Source of the DNA: JADKIH01 sp031427625
GTDB lineage: Bacteria > Bacteroidota > Bacteroidia > AKYH767-A > 2013-40CM-41-45
Direction of reading: 5' to 3'
Assembly: GCA_031427625.1 (NCBI GenBank)
Contig: JANPNV010000071.1
Span: 1 to 64,000, forward strand
DNA: 64,000 nucleotides
Position numbers and translations under genes: made by a program. Every line of letters starts with the position of its first letter. The first letter of the stretch is position 1. The notes below the pieces were generated by a model, which saw only the letters and a list, made by a program, of their open reading frames with translations, made no database searches and was not told where the DNA came from. Positions 1 to 7,781 of the stretch are shown piece after piece.

Positions 1-323
1 TATCATTTACTTGCTTTTAATAACCATACTGAAATAAGAAAACAATACCTGTATATTTTTTTTTCAGATCAGGGTCGATTGAGTCTTCCACTCGACGAGC
101 CAGAATGTGTGGATTGGAAATCCACAACTCAAGGCAAAGGATTTGGAAATCCTTCGGAGCGATGTCCTTTTTTATATTCAAATGATGAGCGAATTGCTGG
201 GCTGAGGTTGTGACAATGTACTGTTTTGTCTTTCTTACTGATGATGAAATTCTGCACAGCGGGTCACCTTAAAAATGCATGCAACCAAACAACCAGATTA
301 TATTACAAAACTTTAAACTTGAC
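1..323. other. gene-poor left edge
   Basis: No convincing gene was found here. Frame 1 stays open from the window edge to a TGA at 211-213 (about 70 codons), so the tail of a gene cut by the edge is possible, but its translation resembles nothing I recognise and it runs straight through two palindromes. Those palindromes (109-125 and 137-154) are the main visible structure. The rest is AT-rich spacer before the 3' end of pyrB. Confidence 0.5.
91..160. repeat. REP-like double palindrome
   Basis: Two short inverted repeats stand 11 nt apart. 109-125 is GTGGATT-GGA-AATCCAC (7-bp arms), and 137-154 is AAGGATTT-GG-AAATCCTT (8-bp arms). They share the core GGATTnGGAAATCC. A third small palindrome, CTCGACGAG, lies at 91-99. 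Pairs of related palindromes like this are how REP/BIME elements mobilised by RAYT-type transposases look. No transposase is present in the window, so the assignment rests on structure alone. Confidence 0.45.
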
Positions 324-1241
324 TTACGCCTTCCCTGCTAACAAATACAACACTGCCATCCTTATCGCCACTCCATTCTCCACCTGTTGCAAAATTATCG
401 ACTGTCCGGAATCGGCAACATCACTGGTTATTTCAACGCCGCGATTGATCGGGCCGGGATGCATTACTACAATTTTTTTTGAGAGTGATTCCAGAATTTC
501 ACGGGTAAGTCCGTATTGCATTACATATTCACGGATAGAAGGGAAGTAGCGTGATTCCTGACGTTCCAGCTGTATGCGGAGCATATTGGCTACATCGCAC
601 CATTCCAATGCTTTTCTAAGATTGTGTTCAACCTTCACGCCAAGTGAAGAAATGTATTTAGGAATAAGTGTGGCCGGCCCGCAGACCAATACTTCAGCGC
701 CCAATTTCTGCAGACAGAAAATATTGCTCAAGGCAACACGTGAGTGTAGAATATCGCCGATGATGGCTATTTTTTTTCCTCTTACCTCGCCAAGTTTTTC
801 CCGGATCGAAAAAGCATCCAGCAATGCCTGTGTAGGATGTTCATGAGCTCCGTCACCGGCATTCACGATATTCGCTGAAACATGCTTCGACAAAAATTCA
901 GCCGCACCGGCATGAGGATGCCGCATCACTACGATATCGACCTTCATAGCAAGAATGTTATTTACTGTATCGATCAGCGTTTCACCTTTGCTGACAGACG
1001 ATGATGATGCCGAAAAATTTACTACATCGGCCGAAAGACGTCTTTCAGCCAGCTCAAACGATAATCGTGTCCGCGTCGAGTTTTCAAAAAATAAATTCGC
1101 AATAGTTATATCCCTTAACGAAGGTACTTTCTTGATCGGACGATTTAATATATCCTTAAATGAATCAGCAGTAGAAAATATCTGTTCGATATCATCCGCT
1201 GTGATGTTTTTTATTCCAAGTAGATGCTTAGTTGATAGCAA
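324..1241 (-). CDS. pyrB: aspartate carbamoyltransferase, catalytic subunit
   Basis: This enzyme condenses carbamoyl phosphate with aspartate to N-carbamoyl-aspartate, the committed step of pyrimidine synthesis, in the cytoplasm. The 305-aa protein has the family's usual length. It shows the carbamoyl-phosphate motif STRTR at residues 55-59, the mobile loop Lys in SKGE near residue 85, HPTQ at 135-138, and HPGP in the C-terminal aspartate-binding domain. No regulatory chain (pyrI) is adjacent. The gene follows pyrR on the same strand with a 157-bp spacer that holds short tandem repeats, so cotranscription is likely. PyrR may act on this transcript, but I see no recognisable PyrR-binding loop. 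Confidence 0.95.
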   Translation of the reverse strand: MLSTKHLLGIKNITADDIEQIFSTADSFKDILNRPIKKVPSLRDITIANLFFENSTRTRLSFELAERRLSADVVNFSASSSSVSKGETLIDTVNNILAMKVDIVVMRHPHAGAAEFLSKHVSANIVNAGDGAHEHPTQALLDAFSIREKLGEVRGKKIAIIGDILHSRVALSNIFCLQKLGAEVLVCGPATLIPKYISSLGVKVEHNLRKALEWCDVANMLRIQLERQESRYFPSIREYVMQYGLTREILESLSKKIVVMHPGPINRGVEITSDVADSGQSIILQQVENGVAIRMAVLYLLAGKA

Positions 1242-1295
1242 TTTTTTTTTTGAGTTTTATTATAAGTTTAGATTAATTTATTTTTTAATTTTTTT

Positions 1296-1382
1296 GTCTG
1301 AGTCTGAGTCTGAGTCTGAGTCTGAGTCTGAGTCTGAGTCTGAGTGTCAGTCTACAGACTACAGTCTACAGTCTAGGGACTG
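1296..1382. repeat. tandem repeats between pyrR and pyrB
   Basis: Eight exact copies of the hexamer GTCTGA occupy 1296-1343. They are followed by four 7-bp units, CAGTCTA or CAGACTA, at 1348-1375 and a degenerate unit to 1382. In the direction of transcription (reverse strand) the block starts 16 nt after the pyrR stop. Alternating AGACT and AGTCT allow small hairpins in the RNA. The block looks like a simple-sequence minisatellite. It does not interrupt either gene. Confidence 0.85.
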
Positions 1383-1398
1383 CAAACAACTGAAAGTG

Positions 1399-1929
1399 CT
1401 AAACAAGCCATACACCATCTTCGCCATCACTTTCCTTCCATTGTACCTTTACTTTCTCAGTTGTTATCGTATCAACCTGAAGTCCTATGTAATCAGGAGC
1501 AATAGGAAGATGCCTGCTGTAACGTCGATCGACTAATACCAGTAATTCTACTTTCTCCGGTCTGCCGAAATCAATCAGAGCATCAAGTCCTGCACGAATC
1601 GTTCGTCCGGTAAATAGAACATCATCCACCAATATTACTTTCTTGTTCTCTATCAGGAAGTCAATGGTAGTTTCATTCGGGGATATAATTTCCCTTCTTC
1701 TGAAATCGTCTCGGTAAAAGGTAACATCCAGACTACCTGTTTGCAAGGATGTTATTTTTAAATTTCCGGAAAGATATTTTTGAATTCTATCAGCAATAAA
1801 TATTCCTCTCGGCTGTAGGCCAATGAGTACTGAATTAGAAAAATCGTCGTGGTTTTCGATCAGTTGGTAACAGAGTCGCCTAATCGTAATTTCTAGTTGT
1901 TTACTATCTAACAGCAGCCGTTTTTGCAT
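1399..1929 (-). CDS. pyrR: PyrR, pyrimidine operon regulator / uracil phosphoribosyltransferase
   Basis: PyrR is a type I phosphoribosyltransferase-fold protein. In Firmicutes it binds pyr mRNA in response to UMP, and it has uracil phosphoribosyltransferase activity. The 176-aa length matches the family. The PRPP-binding loop is clear at residues 98-110 (VILVDDVLFTGRT), and the conserved Q-P-RG segment lies near residues 39-42. It is the first gene of a pyrR-pyrB pair. Whether it regulates RNA in Bacteroidota cannot be read from the sequence. A TACATTTG box just upstream (1945-1938) suggests a nearly leaderless transcript. Confidence 0.93.
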   Translation of the reverse strand: MQKRLLLDSKQLEITIRRLCYQLIENHDDFSNSVLIGLQPRGIFIADRIQKYLSGNLKITSLQTGSLDVTFYRDDFRRREIISPNETTIDFLIENKKVILVDDVLFTGRTIRAGLDALIDFGRPEKVELLVLVDRRYSRHLPIAPDYIGLQVDTITTEKVKVQWKESDGEDGVWLV

Positions 1930-1937
1930 TCGGGGAA

Positions 1938-1945
1938 CAAATGTA
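1938..1945 (-). promoter_or_regulatory. Bacteroidota -7 box for pyrR
   Basis: Read on the reverse strand this is TACATTTG, an exact match to the Bacteroidota -7 consensus TAnnTTTG, with 8 nt between it and the pyrR ATG. No TTG (-33) lies at the usual 17-23 nt spacing, so support comes from the -7 box and its position. Confidence 0.45.
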
Positions 1946-2127
1946 GTATTTTTTGAAGAAGTTAGATTGAAGATTGATGGGGAGAAGGTAAGAATAATGA
2001 TTTTAAATCAATGATATTCTTCAAATACTGGAGGCAGTCACTTATAAATAGTCTAATTGAACTCAATTGAATCTGATGCTAAAAGGATCGAACGTGAACA
2101 GTAGTAGCACCGATAAAAAGATAATTG

Positions 2128-3567
2128 CTACCTAACCATAATTTTCGATCGATGTATATTCATTTTTGCATCAACAGCGTTTATCAAATAAAGTCCAGCA
2201 GGTAAATTAATCTCGACTTTTGATAGATTTTCATTGTACGCTGACTGTACAATTCTGCCTGTTGAATCGTAAATTATGATTTTCTGAATGTGGGTCAGTT
2301 TACCTGGTAGTGAAATTGAAAAGCTTCCTGTAGCGGGATTAGGATACAGAATGAGATCATTCGATATATCTTTTATTTCCTGCGAAGAAGTGGTTGAGAA
2401 AACTCCCTTACTGTATTTTATAGTTTCAGAATTATCGTCTTGCCAAACAACATGAACAGCATCATTCAAAACAACATCACCATTCGAAATGTTTCCATTT
2501 ACCAAAGTGTCATAAGTCTGTGGTAACCCATTTTGAATGTCAGAAGTGAAAAAAAGCACTAACTGCCCAACACCATTCATCGTCTGCCTGCACACGACGG
2601 CTACCTTGCCTTCATTATTGGATATTGCAGGGTAATTCTGATTGCTTAATCCTGCCATTGCTCCTGTAAGTTCTTTTGTAGGACCCGGCCAAACGGTGCT
2701 AAGGGATGCTGAACTGATATAACACATTGCATCTCCTGTGGCTCCGCTCATGAACACTGTATAAACCGAATCACCGACGATAACCGCATCAGGTCCGCTC
2801 AGTGGACACGAGGTAATATTCCAGCCAGTCTGATCTACCGGTATTCCAGTAGGAAATGATTCACAATTATCATCAGAGATACCACACCAGATGGTGCGAA
2901 AATTACTGAAATCGTCACGAAAAAGGAATGCGCCGTATCTTCCTGAATTTACAATTTTTCCAGGGCTACAATTGCATACGTTTCCTCCTGTGTACATGCT
3001 TGCAAGGGATGTATTGCTGAATGAATTTCCGAAGTCGTATGAACGGGTAACTTTATATCTTGGGTTTATTGCACCCGGATCCATTTGAATGTAAGCAACA
3101 ATTGGGTTTCCCAGCGAATCTGTTGTAACTGAAGGCAATCGCGCAAATGTATCAACAAGATTCTCGACCTGAACAGGAGGATTAAACGTCAAACCCCCAT
3201 CGAAAGAACGAAATAGAAATACATGGTTGCTGTCTTCCGGAACTTCTTTGACAACAACATAAACTGTATCTCCAAAGGAAGCAATATCTGGTCCTGCCCA
3301 TTTGTCTGTAAAAATTCGCATGGAGGAATCATTTAATGCCACAGGTGGTGTAAATGCTGTATCCTGCCATCTTGAAAAGAAAACCTCGCCGGTAAGAATT
3401 TTTCCCCAGATTATCAGCGGATTTCCGGCTCTGTCTGATACAATTCTCGGATGTTGATTACCATAATTAATGGTGGCAACTTCAATTTCCTGATTCCAGG
3501 TAATTCCGCTTTGTGCAGATGAATAAATTGCAATAAGGATAAATGCCAGAATACACGATATTTTCAT
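2128..3567 (-). CDS. secreted sialidase/BNR-like beta-propeller protein with T9SS sorting domain
   Basis: The 479-aa protein is predicted to be exported and then secreted or surface-attached by the type IX secretion system. Residues 1-18 form a signal peptide ending SSAQS. The middle (about 20-390) has repeated segments of the type RSFDGGLTF and RSYDFGNSF, resembling the Asp-box/BNR repeats of sialidase-fold propellers. The last ~75 residues are a Por-type CTD starting with LYPNPATG and ending KIMVR. I see no catalytic residues that would call it a sialidase, and the substrate is unknown. It is monocistronic. Confidence 0.85.
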   Translation of the reverse strand: MKISCILAFILIAIYSSAQSGITWNQEIEVATINYGNQHPRIVSDRAGNPLIIWGKILTGEVFFSRWQDTAFTPPVALNDSSMRIFTDKWAGPDIASFGDTVYVVVKEVPEDSNHVFLFRSFDGGLTFNPPVQVENLVDTFARLPSVTTDSLGNPIVAYIQMDPGAINPRYKVTRSYDFGNSFSNTSLASMYTGGNVCNCSPGKIVNSGRYGAFLFRDDFSNFRTIWCGISDDNCESFPTGIPVDQTGWNITSCPLSGPDAVIVGDSVYTVFMSGATGDAMCYISSASLSTVWPGPTKELTGAMAGLSNQNYPAISNNEGKVAVVCRQTMNGVGQLVLFFTSDIQNGLPQTYDTLVNGNISNGDVVLNDAVHVVWQDDNSETIKYSKGVFSTTSSQEIKDISNDLILYPNPATGSFSISLPGKLTHIQKIIIYDSTGRIVQSAYNENLSKVEINLPAGLYLINAVDAKMNIHRSKIMVR

Positions 3568-3571
3568 GTGG

Positions 3572-3579
3572 CAAATGTA
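3572..3579 (-). promoter_or_regulatory. -7 box for the T9SS protein gene
   Basis: Reverse-strand TACATTTG with 4 nt between it and the ATG at 3567. It matches TAnnTTTG exactly. A start site at the usual distance would make the mRNA leaderless or nearly so. No -33 TTG is seen at normal spacing. Confidence 0.4.
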
Positions 3580-3654
3580 ATTAATAAAATTTCCATGACG
3601 ATAATTTATCTGATAAAGTAATGTTTTTCAGCTAATCAAAAAAAACATCACAAT

Positions 3655-3687
3655 TTGTTAAAGTGGTTCTTAAGTATTTTACATTTG
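3655..3687 (+). promoter_or_regulatory. Bacteroidota promoter (TTG-N22-TACATTTG) for the SPFH gene
   Basis: TTG at 3655-3657 is followed after 22 nt by TACATTTG at 3680-3687. Both boxes and the spacing fit the Bacteroidota sigmaA promoter. The ATG at 3703 lies 15 nt after the -7 box. The promoter would fall inside the gene if the longest reading frame (TTG at 3655) were used, which argues for the start at 3703. Confidence 0.7.
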
Positions 3688-3702
3688 AAAAAAAATACTT
3701 CC

Positions 3703-4632
3703 ATGAACTTCAGTTTTTTCTATGTGTTTCTCGCCATTTTTGTCCTGCTATTTTTTTCAGGCTTCGTTACGGTTCAACAAGGTTATATTGCCGTAGTTAC
3801 TGTTTTTGGAAAATACAGACGGATCTTAATGCCCGGATTAAATCTGAAAATTCCATTTATCGAGCAGATTTATAAAAAAATATCCATCCAGAATCGTTCG
3901 GTTGAACTGGAGTTTCAGGCCATCACTATTGATCAGGCTAATGTATATTTTAAAGCCATGTTGCTTTATTCAGTCATCGATCAGGATGAGAAATATATTA
4001 TTAATGTGGCTTTTAAATTTATTGACGACCGTAATTTCATGCAAGCGCTTATCCGCACAATTGAAGGATCTATCCGCGGATATGTTGCTACAAAAAAGCA
4101 GGCAGATGTACTAGGCCTCAGAAAAGATATCACAGAACATGTGAAGGAGCAAATCGACCGAACGCTTGAAGAGTGGGGATATCACCTGAAAGATCTTCAG
4201 TTAAACGATATAACGTTCGACGAAGTGATCATGAAATCGATGAGCCAGGTAGTAGCATCAAACAACCTGAAAGCAGCGGCAGAGAATGAAGGTCAGGCTC
4301 TTTTAATTACGAAAACGAAGGCTGCGGAAGCCGAAGGAAATGCCATTAAAATATCTGCCGGAGCAGAACGTGAGGCAGCTCAAATGCGTGGACAGGGAGT
4401 TGCATTATTCAGACATGAAGTAGCAAAGGGAATGACTGAAGCTGCGCGGGAATTACAGACGGCAAATCTTGATACGTCTGTGATTTTATTTAGTATGTGG
4501 ACAGAGGCAGTGAAGAATTTTGCCGAACAAGGCAAGGGAAATATAATATTCTTAGATGGCTCTGCAGATGGTATGCAACATACAATGAAACAGATGATGG
4601 CGCTAACGAATATGACGGATCTGAAAAAATAA
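3703..4632 (+). CDS. SPFH/band-7 (stomatin-like) membrane protein
   Basis: The 309-aa protein has an N-terminal membrane segment (about residues 4-22). It continues as a band-7 domain (FVTVQQGYIAVVTVFGKYRR onward, to about residue 190) and then an Ala/Glu-rich coiled coil with the flotillin-like AEAEGNAIKISAGAEREA stretch. SPFH proteins oligomerise on membranes as scaffolds and often hold proteases or other partners. No NfeD-type partner is adjacent, so the client is unknown. The start at 3703 was chosen because the promoter at 3655-3687 overlaps the longer frame. Transcription is convergent with the small gene at 4681-4959. Confidence 0.88.
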   Translation: MNFSFFYVFLAIFVLLFFSGFVTVQQGYIAVVTVFGKYRRILMPGLNLKIPFIEQIYKKISIQNRSVELEFQAITIDQANVYFKAMLLYSVIDQDEKYIINVAFKFIDDRNFMQALIRTIEGSIRGYVATKKQADVLGLRKDITEHVKEQIDRTLEEWGYHLKDLQLNDITFDEVIMKSMSQVVASNNLKAAAENEGQALLITKTKAAEAEGNAIKISAGAEREAAQMRGQGVALFRHEVAKGMTEAARELQTANLDTSVILFSMWTEAVKNFAEQGKGNIIFLDGSADGMQHTMKQMMALTNMTDLKK

Positions 4633-4680
4633 GTACAATTTTATTTTTGTCGAATAGGGGCCGTCTAAAATGTCGGGAAT

Positions 4681-4959
4681 TTATTTCTTTTCGTACTTCG
4701 AACGATTGTATGAATTTGCGAGATCAGCATCAGGATGTTCTGTCTCTATGGCAGAGGAATGATTTCTTTCATAGTTCTGAAAGTTATTCCGGGCAGGACT
4801 TGTTGCATTGGGCTCATTTAAATTGTGATTCATCGCTTCTGCATTTCCCAATGAGGAATTGACATCTTTTATTGTCTGTGCAAGAACTACCATGCAGCCG
4901 GAAAATAAAACTGCAATTACCAATAACTCGAATTTGAATTTGTTAAGCTTATTTTTCAT
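4681..4959 (-). CDS. small single-pass membrane or secreted protein, unknown
   Basis: This 92-aa frame starts with a lysine-rich stretch, then one hydrophobic segment (about residues 11-28). An Asn/Ser-rich polar tail ends in a charged cluster, YNRSKYEKK. The layout fits a signal anchor or signal peptide with a short periplasmic tail. I recognise no family. An open frame on the opposite strand (4497-4862) overlaps it, but that one starts inside the SPFH gene and shows no protein-like composition. Confidence is moderate because the gene is short and isolated. Confidence 0.5.
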   Translation of the reverse strand: MKNKLNKFKFELLVIAVLFSGCMVVLAQTIKDVNSSLGNAEAMNHNLNEPNATSPARNNFQNYERNHSSAIETEHPDADLANSYNRSKYEKK

Positions 4960-5057
4960 TTTGTGAATAAATTATTAATTTCAATTTCTGAATAGTGGAA
5001 AGTGATTGGTTCACTCTTTACCATTCTAACGATCTAGCGCTATTAAGTTTCAAACAT

Positions 5058-5450
5058 ATGGAAATAAATAAGTCTGAGAAAGAGTGGAAAGATAAATTAT
5101 CGCCAGAACAATATCATGTTTTACGCGAAAAAGGTACAGAACAGCCATTCACCGGTAAATTTTACCTGAATAAGGAAAAAGGCATCTATGTTTGTGGTGC
5201 ATGCGGTAATGAACTATTTACCTCCGACATGAAATTCGACTCTGGTTGCGGATGGCCATCGTTCGATAAAGAAATCGAAGGTGGGAAGATTAAGGTAAAC
5301 AAAGATACTTCGCATGGCATGATACGTACTGAAATTACATGCGGTCAATGTGGCTCTCATCTGGGTCATCTATTCGATGACGGACCTACAGAAACAGGTC
5401 TGCGTTATTGTGTAAATTCCGTGTCGCTGGATTTTAAGAAGGAGCAATAA
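5058..5450 (+). CDS. msrB: peptide-methionine (R)-S-oxide reductase
   Basis: MsrB repairs the R epimer of oxidised methionine in proteins using thioredoxin. Numbered from the ATG at 5058, the 130-aa protein has the zinc CxxC pairs at Cys46/Cys49 and Cys95/Cys98. The catalytic motif is RYCVNS with Cys118, and Cys64 (SGCGWPSF) is the likely resolving cysteine. The frame opens earlier at a GTG (4995), but that extension has no MsrB similarity and 130 aa is a standard stand-alone MsrB length. No msrA is adjacent. Confidence 0.95.
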   Translation: MEINKSEKEWKDKLSPEQYHVLREKGTEQPFTGKFYLNKEKGIYVCGACGNELFTSDMKFDSGCGWPSFDKEIEGGKIKVNKDTSHGMIRTEITCGQCGSHLGHLFDDGPTETGLRYCVNSVSLDFKKEQ

Positions 5451-5463
5451 TTAACTTCAATCT

Positions 5464-6792
5464 TTAAATCATTCCACGTGATTTAAGTTCAAGATATTTG
5501 TTAACGACATCGACAGTAAGATTCTCCGGCTCTGTTTGTAAGGCCTGAATTCCATATAATCTTAGCTGAACAATAATTTGTTCTTTTTCATCAATGAATT
5601 TATCTGCAATGGTTCTTAAATATATTTCCTGAATATCTGACGATTCTCCTGCTGCAAATTCAGTCAATTCAGAATTATTAAAGAATACGACAAGTAATAA
5701 ATGCAGTCTGCTCAGTTTTCGAAGGATAGGAAGAATACGCTCCATCGAATAGAGACTTTCGAAATTTGTGAATAACACAAGCAGACTTCTTGCAGTAATC
5801 GAATTTCTTATAGCTGCATATAATAATTCGTAATTCGATTCTTCCTTGTTTTCTTTTTCCTTGTATAGACGATTATTGATATGTCGCAATTGTGAACTAT
5901 TCCAGTCAGCACGAATAAACGTATCAATTGTTTTAGAAAAAGTAATAAGTCCCGCCTTGTCTCTTTTCTTTATCGTAATATTTGCCATGGATAGCGTAGT
6001 ATTAATCGCATAATCCAGCAAACTCAGTCCGTTAAATGGCAGACGCATATTCCTGCTCTTGTCGATTACGAAGTACACTTGTTGCGCCCGCTCATCTTCG
6101 TATTGGTTTACCATTATCGATGCTTTCTTACCGGTAGCTTTCCAGTTAATACTTCTGTAATCATCACCCGATACATAATTTTTTATCTGATCGAATTCAT
6201 AGCTATGCCCAAGACGGCGAAGTTTTCTTACTCCCTGAAGCTGCGATATTTTCGGAAATGCACGAAGTTCTGTCTTCTTCATCTGGATAACCGATGGATA
6301 AACAGGTACAACAATTGAATGATTAAATACGATTCTTCGTTCAATCAATCCCAAAGAAGATTTTAAATAAATAATTGTATTTCCAAAATGATATTCGCCA
6401 CGACTCAGAGGACGAAGAGAATAGGCGATTTTTCCGGAAGTTTCTGATTTCAGTTTCAGAGTATGATTGAAATTCCTTTCCTGAAATTGTGAAGGAAGTT
6501 CTTCTTTAATTGTTACTGATAAATTTATTTTGGAAAGGTTAACAATTTTTACGACGACAGGATTCTCATCCGAAAGTGAAAATATCCCAGTCATTGATCT
6601 TTCACATGTCAGTTTTACCTTGTTTCTAAAAAGAATAATTATGTCGGCAAATATTGCGGTAATAAAAATTGTCAAAAAGACTTTAGATATGAGAAGCAAT
6701 AAAGGAATCACAAAGCCCGTCACAAAAAATGAAACAACGATAAATCCACAAAGGAAAAATCGCTGTGGAAGGAAAAGATTTTTGAAAATCAT
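5464..6792 (-). CDS. DUF58 domain protein
   Basis: The 442-aa protein has two hydrophobic segments (about 12-34 and 36-55), a beta-rich middle, and the DUF58 signature GDDYRSINWKATGKK at about 209-223. A von Willebrand-like segment follows with FVIDKSRNM at 241-249, which may keep part of a MIDAS site (D-x-S). DUF58 proteins are regularly encoded beside MoxR ATPases and are thought to be their partners in assembly or stress roles. It is the last gene of the reverse operon, 2 nt after moxR. Confidence 0.9.
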   Translation of the reverse strand: MIFKNLFLPQRFFLCGFIVVSFFVTGFVIPLLLLISKVFLTIFITAIFADIIILFRNKVKLTCERSMTGIFSLSDENPVVVKIVNLSKINLSVTIKEELPSQFQERNFNHTLKLKSETSGKIAYSLRPLSRGEYHFGNTIIYLKSSLGLIERRIVFNHSIVVPVYPSVIQMKKTELRAFPKISQLQGVRKLRRLGHSYEFDQIKNYVSGDDYRSINWKATGKKASIMVNQYEDERAQQVYFVIDKSRNMRLPFNGLSLLDYAINTTLSMANITIKKRDKAGLITFSKTIDTFIRADWNSSQLRHINNRLYKEKENKEESNYELLYAAIRNSITARSLLVLFTNFESLYSMERILPILRKLSRLHLLLVVFFNNSELTEFAAGESSDIQEIYLRTIADKFIDEKEQIIVQLRLYGIQALQTEPENLTVDVVNKYLELKSRGMI

Positions 6793-6794
6793 TA

Positions 6795-7778
6795 TTAGCG
6801 TGGGACTTCGATTGTCTGTGTTATCTCGTTGATCACTATATCTGCAGTTATACCTTCCATCTCTTTTTCTGGCGTTAGAAGAATACGATGGTTTAATACA
6901 GGAAGTGCGACAGTACGTATATCGTCAGGAATAACAAATGAACGACCGGACAATGCAGCCATCGCTTTTGATGTACGAAGGATTGCCAACGATGCACGAG
7001 GAGAAGCGCCGAGGAAAATGGATCCGTGATTGCGGGTAGCATGTGTAATTTTCGCTATATAATCGATCAGCTCTTCTTTAATGTGGATTTTTTCAACAAG
7101 CGATTGAAATTTTTTCAATTCACTTGCTGAAAGAACAGGCTCTACTTCATTTGCAACTGCCAGGTTAAAATCTTCACTGAAACGAGTGAGAATCATTTTC
7201 TCCTGTGCAAGCGACGGGTAATCCATCCTTATTCTAAATATAAACCGATCGAGCTGTGCTTCCGGAAGTTTATATGTTCCTTCCTGTTCGATTGGATTCT
7301 GAGTAGCGATAACGAAAAAGGGAAAATCCATTTTATGCGACTGGCCGTCGACGGTTATTTGTCGTTCTTCCATGACTTCAAACAAGGATGCCTGAGTTTT
7401 CGCCGGGGCACGATTAATCTCATCGATGAGAATGAAATTAGAAAAAACCGGGCCTTTGTTAAATGTGAATTCAGAGCGTTGTAGGTTAAAGACAGTTGTA
7501 CCGGTTACATCGGTAGGCATTAAATCAGGAGTAAATTGAATACGGCTGAAGTTAACTGACAAACTTTTGGCAAGAAGTTTTGCCATTAGAGTCTTAGCAA
7601 TACCCGGAACTCCTTCGAGTAGGACATGTCCGCCGCTGAGCAGACCTGCAATCATCAGTTCGATTGAAGCATCTTGTCCGACAATTACTTTTCCAATTTC
7701 ATGCTTCACGCTGTATACTGCGCTGCTGAATTTTGCTAATTCTACATCAGCAAATGATTCCTGAGTTATCTCTTCCAT
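6795..7778 (-). CDS. MoxR-family AAA+ ATPase
   Basis: The 327-aa chaperone-like ATPase has Walker A GVPGIAKT at residues 56-63, Walker B ILIDE at 116-120, sensor-1 ATQNP at 158-162, and the usual C-terminal helical lid (AAA_lid). MoxR proteins are proposed to remodel or metal-load VWA/DUF58 partners. Here the operon supplies DUF58 directly downstream and membrane proteins upstream (DUF4350-like, DUF4129-like, SpoIIM-like). This conserved gene arrangement suggests a membrane-associated complex, but its substrate is not known. Confidence 0.93.
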   Translation of the reverse strand: MEEITQESFADVELAKFSSAVYSVKHEIGKVIVGQDASIELMIAGLLSGGHVLLEGVPGIAKTLMAKLLAKSLSVNFSRIQFTPDLMPTDVTGTTVFNLQRSEFTFNKGPVFSNFILIDEINRAPAKTQASLFEVMEERQITVDGQSHKMDFPFFVIATQNPIEQEGTYKLPEAQLDRFIFRIRMDYPSLAQEKMILTRFSEDFNLAVANEVEPVLSASELKKFQSLVEKIHIKEELIDYIAKITHATRNHGSIFLGASPRASLAILRTSKAMAALSGRSFVIPDDIRTVALPVLNHRILLTPEKEMEGITADIVINEITQTIEVPR

Positions 7779-7781
7779 AGG

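Noticed and set aside
955..1536. 193-codon + strand frame with Ser-Glu repeats
   Set aside because: It runs antisense through pyrB, the GTCTGA repeat and pyrR. Its Ser-Glu run is just the hexamer read in frame.
4497..4862. 121-codon + strand frame after the SPFH gene
   Set aside because: It starts inside the SPFH gene in another frame and overlaps the more protein-like reverse gene at 4681-4959.
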